Part shown: piece after piece, positions 1 to 11,600 of the stretch | Layout: each line of letters begins with the position of its first letter | How positions within the stretch are numbered: the stretch's first letter is position 1 | From: Lagopus muta | Taxonomy: Eukaryota; Chordata; Aves; Galliformes; Phasianidae | DNA length: 64,000 bases | Assembly: GCF_023343835.1 (NCBI RefSeq) | Contig: NC_064442.1 | Location: 16,664,501 to 16,728,500 of the forward strand | Reading direction: 5' to 3' | The notes under the pieces: generated by a model | What the model saw: the letters and a program-made list of their open reading frames with translations, nothing else | Databases searched by the model: none | Told to the model about the DNA's origin: nothing | Made by a program: the position numbers and the translations under genes

Positions 1-183
1 GCAACAAGTCCTACCACTATGTGGTAAACGACATAGAAAATGTGATGTGTGTTTTCAAAAGGGTTTGTGTTCTTAAAAATGTGAAGCATCCCAGAATGCT
101 ACCACTATAAAAGAAAAAGATAAGGTCTGCTCAAGAGAAGAGCTGTATGCCATGCTACCCCTTCCCTGATGTAATTTCTAACA

Positions 184-415
184 TCATAGAGTAGAATCAT
201 AGAATCAGAGAGTCACCAAGGTTGGAAAAGACCTTCAAGATCATCCAGTCCAACCGTTCACCTATTCCCAGTAGCTCCCACTAAACCATGTCCCTCAACA
301 CAACATCCAGCCTTTCCTTGAACACCCCCAGGCTCGGTGACTCCACCACCTCCCTGGGCATCCATTCCAGTGCCTGACCACCCTTTCTGAAAAGTAATAA
401 TTCCTAATGTCCATC
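184..415 (-). repeat. CR1 LINE 3' fragment in a WDR61 intron
   Basis: The left edge has two CATAGAATC-like units, the reverse complement of the CR1 3'-terminal repeat. It is followed by the familiar CR1 tail segments (GTTGGAAAAGACC, GATCATCCAGTCCAACC, CCTCCCTGGGCATCCATTCC). The element is 5'-truncated and lies on the minus strand, the same strand as WDR61. The right boundary is approximate because similarity fades after about 410. It carries no intact coding sequence. Confidence 0.88.
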
Positions 416-498
416 CTTGCAGCCTCTGCAAATTTAAGACTGCTGTAACTCCATACCAACTCCTGCTCATAGCATCCAATACAAAGTACTTCACTTAC

Positions 499-604
499 CA
501 CTTCCAGACCTTCACGAGATCATCCAAAGAACCAGAGATCACAGTTTCAGAACCATCTTTTTTATTCTTTCCCCAGGCAACTGACCAGATGGCATCATCA
601 TGAG
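499..604 (-). CDS. WDR61: WDR61 coding exon 3 (first WD40 repeat)
   Basis: A 106-nt minus-strand exon with acceptor CTCTTTTAG and donor GTAAGTGA. It encodes [11 protein letters not shown], a basic GKNKK stretch, and [13 protein letters not shown], the GH-to-WD pattern of a WD40 blade: His-Asp near the start, Ser-Leu-Asp-Asp and the terminal V-K-V-W. The exon ends in phase 2 within the second tryptophan codon. Confidence 0.95.
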
Positions 605-1979
605 CTAAAAGAGATTGAAAGTATTGAAACTAGAAGTTAAAGTATTTTCTTTTGATGTAAGACAGCAACCAGTTTTTACTTCGTGCAGAGCAGACAGGCC
701 AATGAACATCTTGATGTGACACAGTTACGTGCCTGAGGCAAACACAAATACAGACTGTGCCTACAAAAGGGAGAATTGCTAAGCACATGCAGAAGCAATA
801 TTCTACACACAGAAAGCTCCAAATAAACAAGCCAAATGCAAGAGGAGCATCATCTCAATGCAGACCCCTTCTTTATTACCATTCTCACATAGATATCTGT
901 ATCTTAATCAATGATACAATTGCAATAATTCTGTTGTTATCTAGTTTACTACAAGACTTTAGCTCTGACTGGGAGCTCCAGGAGGTCCCGTCCCATTTTT
1001 CTGTTTTGTTTTTTGATTATTTTATTTCCTTATACCCTAACCCTGCCATTGTTACTCATACTGCTTACTCTCCTTGTCATCTTGTTCCCTGTCTCTCTCT
1101 CTCAGTTATGTGATATTGCTACTTCATGGGCTGTCTCCTAATTAGCATTAATTACCATGTAAGTTGTTTAATAGCCCTTAGGTGTACTAAAAGAGCTAAG
1201 GTTATAGTGTCCATCTCCTGCAAGCTATCTGATGAAGACACAAGAATCATCCAATAGGACAAACTTTAAACATGTTCAGAGTTAATTTTTACAGCAGTTA
1301 CTCCCAGCAGATTGGAAGCTCTATTGCATCTTGAAGTACTTTGTTAAAAAAAAAACAGATCCTTCCCCCCCAGCAAGGAGATGAAAACAGGAAATTACTC
1401 TTCTTGTGTGTGTTGCTTTACCATTTTAAGACTGCATGTCCCAATATCTGTATCCTAGTAGAAAATTTTACAGAAGGAAGTTTTATCAGGCAGAAATCAT
1501 GGTGGCCTAATCATGGTGGTGATCCTAAGTCTACTGCACCTGCTGCTGCAGGAACACACCACTGCAGCCACAGTGCCTGTACACCTTTCCCAGGACAGCT
1601 TCAGAATGCATGAGAGTCCAATCAGCAAAACAAGTCACCCTGTTGCTAGTCAGGAAGAGCTGCCTGCTGTGCAGCAGCAGTAACACCCGGCTCTCATTGC
1701 TCTGAACACAACAGCTATTTTGTCTGCTGCTGAAAATCTGCTCTGATGTACACATAACATGGACACCCTTAATGATCTCAGTGGCAAATCTGTTCTACAA
1801 CACCCGAGGAAGCCAGAATTAAGAAGTACAAGTTAGTGCCTTCTCACCTTGTTCTTGCTTGAAGAGAATACCATACTAAAAAGAAAAAACAATTGGTATT
1901 ACGCACAAACAGCCTAAAAATCCATCCGAGTAGCGATCAGTTTGAGTAACGCCATGTTTCGATTTACCTGTGTGGTCAT
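499..1979 (-). CDS. WDR61: WDR61 (SKI8), 5' part of the coding region
   Basis: WDR61/SKI8 is a small seven-bladed WD40 protein, a scaffold subunit of the cytoplasmic SKI complex (exosome-linked mRNA decay) and of the nuclear PAF1 elongation complex. Read on the minus strand, three exons join in frame: 1979-1968 (MTTQ), 1875-1848 (YGILFKQEQ) and 604-499 (from [16 protein letters not shown] to [10 protein letters not shown]). All junctions are GT-AG and the phases fit (0, 1, 2). The joined 48 residues plus a split tryptophan codon match the N-terminus of the vertebrate protein (about 305 residues): the N-terminal strand and most of the first WD40 repeat. The remaining exons lie left of base 1. 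The gene is divergent from CRABP1, as in human 15q25. The identification is from remembered family sequence, with no search run, but the match is extended and unambiguous. Confidence 0.95.
605..1847 (-). other. WDR61: WDR61 intron between coding exons 2 and 3
   Basis: A 1,243-bp intron, AT-rich and without recognisable genes. An open frame at 757-1113 on the opposite strand has low-complexity composition and no recognisable domain, and I treat it as chance. Confidence 0.85.
1848..1875 (-). CDS. WDR61: WDR61 coding exon 2 (28-nt microexon)
   Basis: A 28-nt minus-strand exon encodes YGILFKQEQ plus the first base of an alanine codon. The acceptor is a pyrimidine-rich stretch ending CTTTTTAG and the donor is GTGAGAAG. 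The intron before it is only 92 bp. The frame continues exactly into the next exon (G|CT = Ala). Confidence 0.92.
1968..1979 (-). CDS. WDR61: WDR61 coding exon 1 (12 nt of coding sequence)
   Basis: Minus-strand ATG ACC ACA CAG (M-T-T-Q) is followed directly by a GTAAAT donor. Only four codons are coding; the rest of this exon is 5'UTR extending rightwards into the CpG island. The start is supported by the purine at -3 and by the known family start (M-T-x-Q-Y). Confidence 0.92.
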
Positions 1980-2660
1980 GTCTGCGAGGAAGCGACCTCA
2001 GCAGGAAGGCTCTGGAAGGAGAACATCCATTAGGCGCGACACGCACGGATAAAGGCCCAAGGGGCCCTCCTGTCACCCCCCGCCCACCTCACCCCGCGCG
2101 GCCCTCCCGGATCGCTGCCGCATTCACCCCTGTCACGGCGCGCCGTTACAGTACCGCGCCGTGCCCACACACACACAGCTTCCGGTCGCCACGGCTGTCG
2201 CCGCTGTCGCACACTGATGAGGTCACGTAGCACAGAGAGCGCGGCAAGAGCGCCCCATCCCGCGGCCTTCTTCCACGCCTCGACCATAGAGCGCCGCCGT
2301 GTGGTGCCGCTGAGCGCGGCTCCTCGCGCCATAACGGTCAGCGCGCGCCTCCCTCACGGGGCGGCTGTGGGAGCGGAGAGGCTGAGCGCGCGTGTCTGTG
2401 CTCAGCCGCTGCGTTGCGCTGTGCGCTTCGCAGGTTCCTCAGCTGGTCACACCGAGACAGCCAACGTTACGTGAGGAACCGCCCGCTGGCCTTGCAGCTG
2501 TCCTAAAGCATTTCTGGGCGGCATGGACATAACTGTAGCGCCCTTCAGTGCCATCCCGGCAGTTTCCGTCGCCGCGGGCCGCTGGCTCACCACATAGCAG
2601 CTCTGCCCCGCGCCCTGGGGCTGCGGTCAGAGCGTTGTATTTATATGTCCTCAGCTCATA
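1975..2660 (-). promoter_or_regulatory. WDR61: WDR61 CpG-island promoter and 5'UTR
   Basis: There is a sharp rise in G+C and CpG between about 1975 and 2660, directly upstream of the WDR61 start codon on the minus strand. No TATA box is seen. A consensus ETS/GABP site (CCGGAAG on the minus strand, preceded by A) lies at 2179-2185, typical of housekeeping promoters. The exact transcription start cannot be placed. The island extends well beyond the likely start, so some divergent transcription to the right is possible, but nothing coding is seen there. Confidence 0.75.
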
Positions 2661-5600
2661 ACTCATACCAGGATTCACCATTCAACACTTGCCTAGCCTT
2701 TCTCAAAAGCCAAATTTATCAAGATCTCAAGGTCAACCAAACCTCCCTACAGCATAAAGGTAATTAACTGTGAGTTTCTGCTCTGCACTTAGATGAGCAC
2801 TACAACACTCAACTGTTGTCAGCCACATCAGCTCCTCTCCCTCGTCCATAGTAAATAATCCATTAAGTAGCGGGGATGAGAAAAGTGATAGTGATATTTG
2901 AAGTTATCTGTGGCAGATAGTGGGAAAGCATAAGAGATGACTTGAGGATGGAACAACGTGGTCACCTTGGAAATGACTGTATCACCACTGCCACCATAGG
3001 GTTGGAATGGATGACAGGTGCCTTTCGGGGCTGATCCATGGATTTCAGGTTTGGTTTTCCACAGCAGCGTTCTGTGTAGAAACTGTAGTGCCTGCAGGCA
3101 CTACGGAAACAAAGAGCTGCCTCACGCAGAGCTCGGGATCAGCATGCGGATTTACACCGTCTGCCCGTTGTGGGGCAGCAGCATCAAGATAATCTCCGCT
3201 CCTTGTGGTGGCAAAGGGTTGGCATTCACAGAGACACGTTATCAGCTGACTATTACTGTGTTAGGGACAGCTGTGGCAAGATTCCTCTACTTACATTGCC
3301 CAACGTGGCCCTAGGAAGCTGCTGAGAGATTGTTTTCCTGGGAGTGAATTGGAACTGTATTTGCAGTTTGCTCATGCATTTCAAGTACCTGTCCCCTTCA
3401 TCAAGTTCCACACAGACAGTTACACATAGAACATACACTTTTTCCTTGAAAGACAGTTATATGGGAACTGCTGAGTCCCGGCCTGCCCCACTGATGGAGA
3501 CCTGTGGGAAGGACCCAGTCAGCCCCGGGAGCACAGGTGAAGGCAATGCAGCTGTGTGAGCAGGAGTGGAGCCTGGCTGCACCTCTCTTAGACCCCATTG
3601 AAGGGCTGACTGGGGAAGGATCTCTTCCTGGAGATCCTCCTTGGTAGAGCTTTTCCCTGTGAACCTGGAGTCTTCTGATAGAGGTGAGCAATCTTCTTCC
3701 CTTCCTTTATAGCACCTTTCTATTGTGCTGGTCCTTGTGTCATCACACCATTGTTGTAACACCTTTCCCACTGTGCTGACCTGTCTAATTGCTATGTATA
3801 AGCATGTATAATCCACCCGTCAGCGCTGTAGCATGTTACTGTCATGATACTAGAGAGAAAAGCAAGAGTCACAGGCAGTAAGGTCTTAATTGCAATCTAC
3901 AGTTCCACTTTTGAAATGAGTCCAGTTGTGTACCTACACGCTGACACTGTTTTAGGCTTGCACTTAAATGCTGAATTGCTTCTCTAGCAAGGAAGAAAGC
4001 CTTTCCATACACTCATTCAATAAGCAGTGAGTTCTTTAGACAGCCAATAGAGGAAAAGAAAATCAAAGCTGCCAGAACTGAGCCAAACAGGAATGAAAAT
4101 AATGCTTAGCACTTGCAGGTACAAATCTCTCTGACCAGCACTCTGCTGTTCTACCCCAAATTATCTTTGTAGGGTAATGGCAAGAAGACAGTTTGGCCTG
4201 GAAAGCACTTTCCTTTAAAATGAATGAGGTGAGCAGAGAGATTGGAGTGACTAAACAGCTTCTTCTGGGAAGAAAAGAGGAAAGTAAAACAGCTAATTAA
4301 GCCAATAAATCCTAAAAACTAGACTTCCTCCTCAGAAGCAACCTTATCCCCACCATTGCCTGAAGAGCAGCCAGAATGTTTAGATGTAATTACAGGCCTT
4401 TCAATCTCCAGGTCATAGTGTTTATGATAACTGACTCCAGCCATTGCTCTCACTTTGTCTTCTCTTCCTCCTTGTTGGGAAACTTCAATTCTTCCTTCAA
4501 GTATTTGCTGCGCTTAATCAGAATTACTATATTTTATTCTTGATTTTGTTCTCTGTTGTAGCTTCTCTGTTGTTTTTTGTTGTTTTTTTGTTGGGGGGAG
4601 AGGTGGGTCAGAGAGAGTTTCTTAGAGATCCATGTGAGCCTGAAATGTTGAATGAGTATATAAAAATCAAGTATGATAAAAGAAACATCTGGTGTTCGTT
4701 TGTCAGGATTGAGCTGAGGGACAGGGAGGAAAAGAGGAGTTTTCCTCACCTGCTGTGGAACATCCTCAATTCCATGGATTTGTTCTCTGCCTGACCAAGT
4801 TTTTCACAGTTCATTACAGATAAAGACATGATGGTTCCAATCTTAGGGTATTTGCTTGTAAAATGTTACTGATTTTATACTCCTCATGGATTCTCTTTAT
4901 AAGGTAACAGTCCAGTTAGCTGCTTGAATGGGTTTGAAACCTACTTTTTATTGGAGAGAGGAGCTGAAAACTAACCTGGCACTGTAGCATCTCTGTAACT
5001 CTAACAATCTTTTTAATATGAAAAAAAACTTTTACAGCATCAGATGTGGAGAACGCAACTCTGACTGTTGAGAATAATTAGTAAGAAAACTCAAATCAGT
5101 CCCCTTCATCTATTGGCAGCTGATGGAAAGCAGGTTTGAAGTAATTAGCTTAGATACGTTCAGAATATTTTCAGAAGTTGGACTTAGTGTTCGTTCCTAT
5201 ATATTTGTGTCACTGTCTAGAATGTATTTACATAATGGACACTTGGATCTCCGATGCCTGGTATCCATTGGCATGGTTTACTGGCAGGCAGGCTGCATGG
5301 ACCCTCACTTGGCTCAACCAGCCAATTACTTTACCACTTATCTTCATGTCACTGCCTCTCTTTATTACTGCAGCCTTCAATGCCACTTCTGTCTTCATCA
5401 ACACTGTTCCATTCATGCTGTTTGCTTTGATGACTCTGCTGGGCAACCTCTTTCACGTCCCAACCTCCTTGAGAGAAAGCCTTATTCTTCCTCAGTTTGT
5501 TTGCCTGGCTCCCAGACCCTTGTGAGTCAAACTGGTGGTATTAATCTTACTCAGAGGAGCTACACTGGAGGATAAATGCCAGTGCTCTGCATGCCCTGGC

Positions 5601-8600
5601 TCCTGTGGAAGTCAATGGGAGGAGGACTAAGCATGGCACACCATCAAACATTACATTCAGCTACCACTGGACGGGTGCTTCAAGGAGATAATGTACATTC
5701 ACTAAATCTTTTTGTTGTCTGTATGCTGTGGAAGCCCATTTTGCAGTGGTGCTACATCATACTGTTTCTGTGCAGTGAGAGCAGGTTTTCTTGGTTTACA
5801 GATTTTACCAGGTCCTGAGCACAAGTTCAAGTGCTCTATGCACTCCATCTGTAAATACCTCATGGTGTGCTCTGTGCTCTCCTCTGTTGTGAGCTCCCAT
5901 CATGACTGCTTTGTTCACACCTGGCATTGAACCACCCATAGGTATTTCATATAATGAAAGAAAATCCAGGATTCCAGTGTGATGACTGCCTTTGTTTAGT
6001 GATGTGCTAGTGAGAGAAGCAGAAGCATGGCATGGAGAAATCATAGATGTTATATATGAATTGATCACTGCGTAGGTCCCATGTGATGTATCCCTTTATA
6101 GTGTTAGCCCCATTGAACCTGCTAGCTCAGGAGTAGGCTTAGAGGTTCCAAGGGTGAGGAATCCCTCGATGTGGCCATTGCAGCACATTTGGCAAGTGTT
6201 AGGCAGGTGGTCTTTGCTCCTCTCAGGAGTTTGTACCTTCTGCATTTATTTGAAAGTTACGAGTCTGTGCTGCTGTGCTGAGCTGTGTTTGGTTTGTGAC
6301 CCAGCTAGCTACAGCTCTTGGTGTTTCTTAATGGAGGGATGTACAGCATTTCTGTAACAACACCTCAGCCAGGAAAATGTTTGCCAACTGACCCCAACTT
6401 CTGCAGTCAGGAATGAAGAAGGTGATCTTTTAGGCCCTTGCGATACAAATTTAGCCAAGTGCAGTCATTAGCTCTCATTTACTAATCCTAGATCACGTTT
6501 TGGTTGCTGGCAGTGATTGAAAGATCATTATTTGATGTGCTAGAGCCACCATAAATACAGCTGGGATATTTCAAAAAAATCAAACATCCATCACCTGCTG
6601 TTTCTGCACGCTGCCTTCCGTGCTGGGTTTCCGCTTCCAGGGAAGGGAGTAACGTGCATGAAATGGGGGGTGGTGCACAAAAGCTGAAGAGGCCATTTCA
6701 TGTGAACTGCAGACTGGCTTTCAAACCTTTAGTCCTGGAAAGCTGGAACGTAGTCATGTTCAGCCTAACTGTGGAAGTGACAGCGTCTGCCTTGGGCAGT
6801 TATGCTGTGTGTGCATACAAGTCTCCCCCTGAGCAAATCACAGTGAGACCAGCTGCTGTTCTGGAGAAGGGATGCTCCTGGGCTTGTTGCACGTGTTAAT
6901 GGAAATGTTGTAGCATTGCTGGTAAGGTGCTAATTTAAAGAGAAGCAGATTGTAATTACAGGTTTCAGTGGAACATATTGCCTAAGACTGATGCGGGAGG
7001 CTTTTTGATTGCATTTAGCAAGAGATATATTGAATTTAAGAGTTAGATTTCCTCCAAAAGCAGGACGGAATCCATTTGTTGTACAGTCAGTCTGTAAGGA
7101 TTTCACAATTGACCTCCTTCAAGAAGATCTCAACTTGCTGGGTAAAGGCAATCTGCTTTGCCATCTACGTACTGGTGTTTGCACAAATTCTTTTTATTGT
7201 TGCTTCCTTTCTTTTTAAACATGAATTGGGTCACTTTCCAGTCTTCCTGCATTAGGGCACAGTGACAAAATCTGATGTGACAGCTGCCCAGCGTTCTGAT
7301 GTTTCCAAGCAGGAGGTGTGAGGCACTGAAGAGAGGCTTTGCCCTTGGAGGAATTAAATCTCTTGGGAAAACAGTCTCAGGTCCTTCCAAGTGTTTTGGT
7401 GGCTGACTTTCCAGCAAATTGCTTTTAGCCTCATTGGACTGCTTTGATTAGTAAAGCAGATCTGAACTTCCTGAGACTGCTACTATTGTCTTCCTTTTGC
7501 CTGCTTCTCTGTGGTGAGGTCTAGCTCGTGCAGGTCACTTGTCTGAGATAAGAGGAGACAAGCTGAACAGAATGTGCAAGCACTGAGCCCCAGGGAACCA
7601 ACACTTGAGTGTGTTCAGTTGGAGAGGAGAGATGGGGGGGAAGACAGAGGGGAAAAATGCACAGGAGCAGAGCTCTCTGCTACCCATTTCATGGCTGCAC
7701 CTTGCTCTATGGGACCTGCAGTGACAGAGGGGAGCAATCATCATCAGGATCATAATTATACACCTGCCTCTAAAGCTTGTGGAGTCTAATTAAGCTACTA
7801 CAATATTCATTTTTCTGCCTTGATGATTTGCTTTTGCTTATAACCATTCTTCTGACTCATTTGCCCAGACTGTTCTGTTTCACATCTTTATCATGGGAAG
7901 ACAATTAACTCATACTTAACTCCAAAGACCTTTATAGCTAACACACTATAGGAAGCTTATAGCTAAGAGCTCTGGCCCTTTTGTCATCTATCACTCAGTG
8001 TAACAGGTTCTGCAATAATCACAGTAGCAACAATCGAGTGCCAAAGTTGGCTTCTCTTTTTTCACACACAGCACTGTGTTACTGCTGGAATATTCTAGTT
8101 GGTTTCAGTGGGCAGACTTGAAAGTTTGCCTACAGTCCATTCTGAGAAAGGGTAGGAGAATCTTTCCCAAATTATTACTGGATAATAAATAATCTCCAGA
8201 TAAAATGTTGGCTTGACTTCAAAATCAGTGTCTTTCTGAAAGAATAACAAGAACAGATGCATTGACGTGTTAACATGCATTACAAGTAAACAGATGCCAG
8301 TGCATGGACACCCTGACTGCTGTAACATCCCTCAGCTCCTCCCTTAATATAACTGGGGTAATAAACTGTGGGTAATTTGCATAATCAAATGACTCATAGC
8401 CAGTGACAACTACAATACTGCATCACGAGCTAATTTAGAAAGCTTTCACATAGTTTTAATATGTCAAATTGCTCAATTTTCATAATGCTCCAGGTAAAAC
8501 TCTGCCTTTTATTAAAGCTTGCTTAACAGTGGAATCAGCTTTGTAGATAACATATGATTATTCTAGTTGTGTAGGACTGCACAGTTCTGTTTCTTGTGGG

Positions 8601-11600
8601 GAAAATGGTGAGGAGGTGCTGTGTACAGAAGTGTATATTGAAAGGAACGTGCATTTTGACTGGTAAGCCATCGGTACAGCAGCATCTGTTCTCATGGGAG
8701 ATCTCTAGAACTGTCTGAAGTGATTAAAAACAAACAATGATTTCCTAAAGCAGCAGAACATACTAGCATTTGCAGTGGAAAGCCATTTCTGCCACGTTGC
8801 CCCTGCAGTGCTCTGCACTGCTGGTGTTCCTCTGGAACTGGGCAGGTGCATTAGTCCCCTTTATTTTCTATTCCTGACCCACAGACTTGCTGTCAGTGTG
8901 CTTTCCTGCCCAGCTGGGGATATCCCAAGGATTCTTACAATTTCATTTCTGGTGGTTGCTTGTTTTTCTCTACGACAAAGTTCCAAGTCTGGCATCTCAC
9001 TTGAACATCTGAGCTGTCTGTCATGCCATCACTGTAAATATTCCCTCTTAGTGAGATGGAGCTGGCAAAAGGCCATACCAATTTCAAGGAATAAGATGAA
9101 TACAGAAATAGATGCTGCATGGATTCTTCCTGCAGGTCTGTGACTTCTTACTTCTGAAAATTATCTTCTTTACATTGTAGCTTTAGTGAGGAAATAAGAT
9201 TGGAATGTTTAAGTTAAATGCTGTGACACTGTTACTGCGTGCTTATGGATGATCACAGGGGCAGTGTACAGTCCTGGTTAAAACCTACAAGTTTTCCCTT
9301 TCATCTCCAAACTGCAGCCAGCAGAGCAGAGCTGGTTCCAAAGAGAATTTGAAGAAAATGTCAATATACTGGATACTACAACCCACAGAATAAAGAAGTT
9401 GAAAAGTATGTTAAAGGAATGTATTTACTGCAATTCTTTACACTTCCAGGAATTTGTTAGAAAATCAGACAGATATGATTTGTCTCTTCCTTTAAATTAT
9501 ATTGGTCTCATGTAAACATATTATTCAGCTTATTTCATTTTTAAAGCATAAATTCCTACCATTCTTTCTATGTTGCAGATTAGGGGAAGTGAATTTTCTT
9601 TATATTCTTCTGATAAAATTCCAAGATCAACTTTTATCCTGTGAGTGAACCACTTAGCCTGGGAGAAAAGCCAAGAACTTACAACTCCAATAGTTGGCTT
9701 GTGTGCCTGAGAGCTTGTAAATTAAGTTCTACCATTCCCATCATCTTTCTGCACATGCACACAGTGCTGTCCTCATAGCCTCATCTCTTACCACACCACG
9801 TGCTATGTACAGACAATGAAGAGTCAATCGAGCAGAGCTGCTCCAAAACAAAAACAAAACAAGCAGTGATATCACAAGTGAATGACCTCTCTTTTGTTGC
9901 TACTTGTGCACAAGGCCGGTAAACAAACAATTTTAATGTACTGCAATCAGTGTTGGCCTGCTGCTATTGGGCATTTGACGAGCAGCAGTAAATGGCCTTC
10001 TGGATACAATGTTCAGGAGTGTCAATGTGTTTTATTAGGGCTGTATGAGTTCCAGCTGCCTTGCCTACTGTTATTTACCTTTCACTTTTGGTACATCTTT
10101 ACAATGGTGAGAGCATGGTGTGGATTCTTTTTTTCTTTCCCCCCCAACTTACTAATGGATGTTATTGGTAAGAGCCAACATCTGTCCTGAGGATGAAGTT
10201 CCAGGTTCTGTATGCACTCTGGATTGCTGCTTCAGGAAACATGCCTGCTTCAATGAGTTCCACATACATACTCTGTTGTCTATTTGTATTTTCAGTGTGT
10301 CACATCTCCTTTCTGCTCCTATTTCTTTTTTCCTTGATATTTTGAGACTGAGTCATACTTAGCATGGTGCCTACCTACTCTTCTTGTCAGATATAACTAA
10401 TGTCACAAGGTCCCCAGGAAGGAGTGACACTTCAGAGCTGACTGTACAGAGCTGTTCCCTTGATACAGGATAACTGGTTACATACTGCACTTCTTTCTTT
10501 GCTCAACCTTTTCCAAGCTTGGGGACTCCATTTGAATGTGTGCTAGCTGAAAGGACTATTTGAATCATTTTCACTGTGTGAGATGATGGCTTATGCCAGT
10601 AGTACATTGCCTATATTTATGGGCTTTCTACCAACTGCAAGCAATTAGAGCTGTGGGATAAAGTCAGTGTCACGCTACATGCTGCATGTGTGTTTGGTAC
10701 AACTAAGCCCTTTGGAACTGTCAGACAAAACAACATTTGAAATCTGTAGCCAGCAGCAAACCAGTCTGTCACAGTCATTAGGCTAAAAACATGGGAAGTG
10801 CATTAGAGATTACCGTGAAAGTATATTCTGTCTAATCACAGCTGCAGGCAATGTCTTTCTTAAGCAATAAATAAATCAGCAGAGGTCTGTTTCAACAGCA
10901 GCAAGTCAGGAGCTTATACACAGTTTACCTTAAAAAGCATGGTTAATCTTGTTTTTTTACATCCATAATAGCTCAGTGTAAATGTTTCCTTGTTAAGCTG
11001 TGCTTAGTCTATTTCCCAAAGGCAAATGCTGTTTCTGGAACTATGATATCTTGAAATCATCAGCAAATCTCTCACACAAATAACAGCAGTAAAAATACTT
11101 GTTGCTGCCGTCACAATCCGGCCATGAGCCCCTCACCAAGAGATTGTCATTCCCTGTGGCTGAATCAAAATGCTGAATCTGGTCCTGTTCTTAGTTCCTT
11201 CCACTGACCAATGCTTTTTCCTCTTGGTTTTTCATGTGCAGATGCAGCTCATACATCTGGCACCAGTGTTACTTGTCATCTCACAGATCAATTGCCATAG
11301 TGCTGTGCCACACCTCTCTCACAGTCCTCAGAAGTCCTTGGTGAGTCAAGTGCTTTGATATATTTTTCTCAAGAAACCTTTCCTGCTGAAAGATCATTGG
11401 TTCCAGTCAAACCTTCAGCATCAGTAATCTGGCCACTGAGTTGCTGGATTTCTCAGCCACGCTTATTTTCTTCTTAACACACAGTGAGTTCAGACTTTTG
11501 AAGCACAACAAGCTCCTGAACATGGTCTGCTGCCCTGATCTTTACTATCTATTTCCTCTTATTTTAGATCACAGCCAGCCTCCCTAGCTATCTTGCTTCT

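Noticed and set aside
258-494. Minus-strand open frames overlapping the left CR1 fragment
   Set aside because: They lie in the non-coding 3' tail of CR1 and match no reverse-transcriptase sequence.
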